Assembly (NCBI GenBank): GCA_034659855.1
Contig: JAYEIA010000026.1
Span: forward strand, 1 to 17,333
DNA: 17,333 bases
Direction of reading: 5' to 3'
Source: JAYEIA01 sp034659855
GTDB taxonomy: Bacteria; Bacteroidota; Bacteroidia; Bacteroidales; JAADGE01
Made by a program: the position numbers and the translations under genes. This document shows, in pieces, positions 14,480 through 17,333 of the stretch. Every line of letters starts with the position of its first letter. Position 1 is the first letter of the stretch. Under the pieces are notes generated by a model. That model was not told the DNA's origin. It saw only the letters and a program-made list of their open reading frames with translations, and searched no databases.

Positions 14480-15443
14480 ATCGTCGTAATTTTAAATCGG
14501 CTAAAACAAGGGCGGTAACTGCTTCAATTATAACCGGAACTCGCAGAGCAAAACATGCATCGTGCCGACCTTTAACGGCTAATTCCTTTACTCTGTTTTC
14601 GCCAAAATGAAAGGTATTTTGTATTGAAGTAATACTTGAGGTTGGTTTTACAGCCACTCTGAATTTTAGTTCATTTCCGTTTGTAATACCTCCGTTGACA
14701 CCGCCGGCATGGTTGGTTATGCTTGTCCCATGTGAATTTTTGATTATATCATTATGCTCCGCCCCTTTCATTTGTGCCGCATCGAAACCTGAGCCAAATT
14801 CGATACCTCTAATCCCGGGTACAGAAAAAACTGCATGGCTGACTAAAGACTCCACGGAGTCAAAGAATGGTTCTCCCAGCCCGACCGGCAAACCCTTTAC
14901 AGAGCATTGTATAATACCACCGACAGAATCTTCTGAATCTATGGCATTCTGAATGGCTTTACCAATATCGGTAATACCGCCGACTTCTGTTAGTTTTGCT
15001 TTGATATTAATATTGGGCAGCAATTTTTTTGCGATGACTCCGGCGGCAACCAGTCCGGCAGTAATTCGTCCGGAAAAGTGCCCGGCTCCTCTGTCGTCAT
15101 TGTATCCGAAATACTTTTTATGTGCTGTAAAATCAGCATGTCCGGGTCTGGGGTGTTCCCTGAAATTATAGTCTTGGGAGCGCATGTCTTTATTGTGGAA
15201 CAGTATTGAAATGGGGGAACCTGTTGTGTGGTTATTGTGTATTCCACTCTGTATTACCGGTTTATCAGATTCTTTGCGTTCTGTTGTGCCTCTTGCTCCG
15301 CTTTTTCTGCGAAGTAGATCTTTATCAAAATCATTGGGCAAGACTGTAATACCTGCCGGACAACCGTCGATAAGTACTCCGACTGCCGCCCCGTGTGACT
15401 CTCCCCATAATTGCACTTTTAAGTTTGTTCCGAATGCATTCAT
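14466..15443 (-). CDS. aroC: Chorismate synthase
   Basis: The enzyme converts 5-enolpyruvylshikimate 3-phosphate to chorismate, the last step of the shikimate pathway, using reduced FMN. Signatures are GESHG (14-18), RRKSGARGTTERKESD near 45-60, HPRPGHAD (97-104), RGAGHFSGR (118-126), HAGGVNGGITNG (245-256) and RHDACFALR (293-301). At 325 residues it is somewhat shorter than the usual 350-365, mainly at the C-terminus, but all active-site motifs are present. ATG start; stop is TAG. It is followed by an overlapping GNAT gene. The 200-base gap upstream holds no consensus promoter that I can see, so how it is expressed is unclear. Confidence 0.97.
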   Translation of the reverse strand: MNAFGTNLKVQLWGESHGAAVGVLIDGCPAGITVLPNDFDKDLLRRKSGARGTTERKESDKPVIQSGIHNNHTTGSPISILFHNKDMRSQDYNFREHPRPGHADFTAHKKYFGYNDDRGAGHFSGRITAGLVAAGVIAKKLLPNINIKAKLTEVGGITDIGKAIQNAIDSEDSVGGIIQCSVKGLPVGLGEPFFDSVESLVSHAVFSVPGIRGIEFGSGFDAAQMKGAEHNDIIKNSHGTSITNHAGGVNGGITNGNELKFRVAVKPTSSITSIQNTFHFGENRVKELAVKGRHDACFALRVPVIIEAVTALVLADLKLRRYDKN

Positions 15444-15554
15444 AATTATTATTTTTTAATCACTCCTATTTCTAATGGGTTGGTATATTGCGGCATTTTA
15501 TAAAAAGTTCTGATTTTCTATTGAGTTAGTGCTTAAGCAATAGTCACGGCATGA

Positions 15555-15566
15555 TTACATTTGTAA
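15555..15566. repeat. Short palindrome in the aroC-cdaA gap
   Basis: TTACATTTGTAA is an inverted repeat of five pairs around TT. It lies inside a wider GCATG (15549-15553) and CATGC (15577-15581) pair. It sits between the end of cdaA and the start of aroC, in a 200-base gap that otherwise shows no gene. It could be a regulator site or chance; no T run supports a terminator. Confidence 0.25.
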
Positions 15567-15643
15567 ACGCTACTGACATGCAATCTTGTACTCCAAAAAT
15601 ATATCAGTGTCATTTTGTCAGTCCTTCAAAAACCAAAAAAAAA

Positions 15644-16465
15644 TTAAGATGCTTCTGATGAGTTTAAATTCTCCTCATTTTCTGATACACTGTTATATTC
15701 AGCTTCCAGTTTTTTACGTAATTGTGAAACTGTAAGATTCCTGACAAACTCATTCCGATAGAACCAAGATATTTCACCTCTTTCTTCAGAAACTGAAATA
15801 ACACAGCAATCAAAAGATTCAGCCATTCCTGCTGCTGCTCTGTGTCGGAGACCAAATGAAACCGGAAAATTCTTTCGAGAAGAAAGGGGCAATACACATC
15901 CGGCCAGTGAAATACGTTTCTTATTTATAATAACCGCTCCGTCGTGAAGCGGAGTGGTTTTGGCAAATATTGACTGCAACAAAGCGGCAGAGGTAACGGC
16001 ATCAATTTTTACACCCGATTCCAATATATTATTTGTCAGCGGTTCATTAGGAATAACAATCAATGCTCCGATTTGTTCTTTTGCTAATTTTGCACAAGCT
16101 CCGGCAATTGACCAAATTTTTACGGTGTATTCTTTTTTTGTTTCAAATTTGAAAAATATTAATATCTTTTTGTCTATATCGGTCAAATAGCGATTACTCA
16201 ATAAGATGAAAAATTTTCTTATTTCTTGTTGGAACACAATAATAATTGTTAATGCCCCTACTCCGGTGACATACCCCAATATCCCACCCAGGAGTTTCAT
16301 ATGTAAAGCATTCACCACCAACCAAACCGCATATATAAATACTAGTCCGATAAATATGCGAATAGCATTTGTTCGTTTGATAATTATATAGACATTATAA
16401 AACAAAAAAGCAGTCAAAATAATATCAATGATATCTATTACACCTAATTCTAAAAAGTTCAACAT
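15644..16465 (-). CDS. cdaA: Diadenylate cyclase CdaA (c-di-AMP synthase)
   Basis: This membrane enzyme joins two ATP molecules to make the second messenger c-di-AMP, which controls potassium and osmolyte uptake and cell-wall balance in other bacteria. The 273 residues start with three TM segments (about 10-30, 36-54, 60-80). A short cytoplasmic coil follows, then the DAC domain (about 115-240) with its two catalytic signatures DGA (175-177, in TTPLHDGAVII) and RHR (207-209, in GLRHRAAAG). SEERGEISW near 226-234 is also typical. The C-terminal tail (about 250-273) is acidic and Ser/Asn-rich. The ATG overlaps the folP stop by one base (TGATG), so the genes are translationally coupled. No GlmM or CdaR partner is visible in this window, in contrast to the Firmicute cdaA operon. 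Confidence 0.96.
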   Translation of the reverse strand: MLNFLELGVIDIIDIILTAFLFYNVYIIIKRTNAIRIFIGLVFIYAVWLVVNALHMKLLGGILGYVTGVGALTIIIVFQQEIRKFFILLSNRYLTDIDKKILIFFKFETKKEYTVKIWSIAGACAKLAKEQIGALIVIPNEPLTNNILESGVKIDAVTSAALLQSIFAKTTPLHDGAVIINKKRISLAGCVLPLSSRKNFPVSFGLRHRAAAGMAESFDCCVISVSEERGEISWFYRNEFVRNLTVSQLRKKLEAEYNSVSENEENLNSSEAS

Positions 16466-17310
16466 CAGCAGTTAAATTTGTTTAATTTTTCGTACAGCAT
16501 TAATGTCTGCTTCGCTTCTTTGACATCGTGAACTCGCAAAATATTCACATTTTTTTGTAAGGCCTTTAAATGCAGAACACTCGTTGCCGGAAGACTTTCC
16601 TCGGGGGTGATATTGAGCAATTTATAAATCATTGATTTTCGTGAAATGCCTGCCAAAATGGGAGCGTCGAGCATACCGAATTTATCGAGATTGGCAAGAA
16701 GCTCATAATTGTGATTTAATGTTTTTCCAAAGCCAAAGCCGGGATCAATGATAATATCTTGAAGACCGATTTCGTTGAAGCTGTAAATTTTTTCCGAAAA
16801 ATAATAAATAATATCCTCTATAATGTCAGAGTATTTTGGGTTCCTTTGCATATTTGAGGGCATCCCCTGCATGTGCATTATAATGTACGGAAGCTTTTTC
16901 TCGCCGGCCAAAATAGGGAGTTCCGGGTCAAAGTCTCCGGCCGAAATATCATTTACAATATCTATTTTAAAACGGTTTGCTGCTTCTAAAGCAACTTCAT
17001 GTCGGAATGTGTCAATGGATATAATTAAATCAGGATACTGTTCTCTGATAATCTCCAAAGCCGGAAGAAGGCGTTCTTTTTCAACTTTTACAGTAGGAAT
17101 TTCTGCCCCCGGTCGGCTTGAGACTGCTCCAATATCTATAAAGTCTGCCCCTTCGTTAATCATTTTTTTGCAGCGAGTCAAAATGGCTTCCCGATTTATG
17201 TACTTGTTTCCATCATAAAATGAGTCGGGAGTAACATTTAGTATGCCGGCAATGAGCGGTTTCTCAAACGAGACTAATTTCCCGTTACAATTCATAGTTT
17301 TCGATTTCAT
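16465..17310 (-). CDS. folP: Dihydropteroate synthase
   Basis: This cytoplasmic enzyme condenses dihydropterin pyrophosphate with p-aminobenzoate to give dihydropteroate in folate synthesis, and is the sulfonamide target. The 281 residues show every barrel motif: GILNVTPDSF (22-31), the loop DIGAVSSRPGA (59-69), SIDTF (98-102), NDIS (120-123), MHMQG (145-149), DPGFGFGKT (189-197), SRKS (223-226) and RVHDV (259-263). The second loop reads GAVSSRPG instead of the E. coli-type GGESTRPG. I take this as a lineage variant, not a resistance change. The ATG at 17310 is used; a second ATG at codon 6 is possible. It overlaps cdaA by one base, a pairing often seen in Bacteroidota. The true promoter probably lies beyond the window end. 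Confidence 0.97.
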   Translation of the reverse strand: MKSKTMNCNGKLVSFEKPLIAGILNVTPDSFYDGNKYINREAILTRCKKMINEGADFIDIGAVSSRPGAEIPTVKVEKERLLPALEIIREQYPDLIISIDTFRHEVALEAANRFKIDIVNDISAGDFDPELPILAGEKKLPYIIMHMQGMPSNMQRNPKYSDIIEDIIYYFSEKIYSFNEIGLQDIIIDPGFGFGKTLNHNYELLANLDKFGMLDAPILAGISRKSMIYKLLNITPEESLPATSVLHLKALQKNVNILRVHDVKEAKQTLMLYEKLNKFNC

Positions 17311-17333
17311 GATTGATCAATTTTTTTTGAGCA

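Noticed and set aside
15605..15622. TGTCA repeats and ACTGACA/TGTCAGT pair after cdaA
   Set aside because: Seven-base arms with a 37-base loop and no T run; not convincing as a terminator or operator.
16823..17218. 131-codon open frame on the plus strand
   Set aside because: It lies wholly inside folP on the opposite strand and has no recognisable domain; folP shows all its motifs in its own frame.

Overview
The window is chromosomal DNA of a member of the phylum Bacteroidota; class and genus cannot be fixed from the sequence. Four lines of evidence agree. The DNA is AT-rich. Four gene starts are preceded by the Bacteroidota-type promoter (TTTG-like -33 box, 20 bp, TAnnTTTG -7 box). Most genes lack a strong Shine-Dalgarno (SD) sequence. 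The gene orders thrS-infC-rpmI-rplT and folP-cdaA are familiar from this phylum.

Layout. (1) About 97-3512, minus strand: a translation operon read as thrS, infC, rpmI, rplT, with a promoter just upstream of thrS and an intrinsic terminator after rplT. infC appears to start at a non-canonical AUA codon behind a perfect AGGAGG. (2) 3580-5745, minus: a long RelA/SpoT-family alarmone enzyme with a degenerate hydrolase domain. (3) 5746-6065: a 320-bp divergent intergenic region with a promoter for each side and, between them, a 37-bp inverted repeat whose right arm carries a 34-nt insertion. (4) 6066-6920, plus: two small genes of unknown role, a secreted protein and a SpoIIAA/STAS-like protein. 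(5) 6964-13989, minus: a complete efflux operon read as tetR, tolC-like, hlyD-like lipoprotein, ATPase, ATPase, permease, permease. A consensus promoter and a palindromic operator precede tetR. (6) 14024-15443, minus: chorismate synthase overlapping a GNAT acetyltransferase. (7) 15644-17310, minus: dihydropteroate synthase coupled by a TGATG overlap to the diadenylate cyclase CdaA.

The efflux operon encodes a whole tripartite exporter plus its own repressor. The two ATPases look like a YbhF-type tandem ATPase split into two genes, with complementary losses that predict one working and one degenerate ATP site. The window also holds enzymes for two nucleotide second messengers, (p)ppGpp and c-di-AMP, at separate loci.

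I found no CRISPR array, rRNA or tRNA, no transposase, and no clearly new multi-gene system. The least explained elements are the inverted repeat and the two plus-strand genes beside it.
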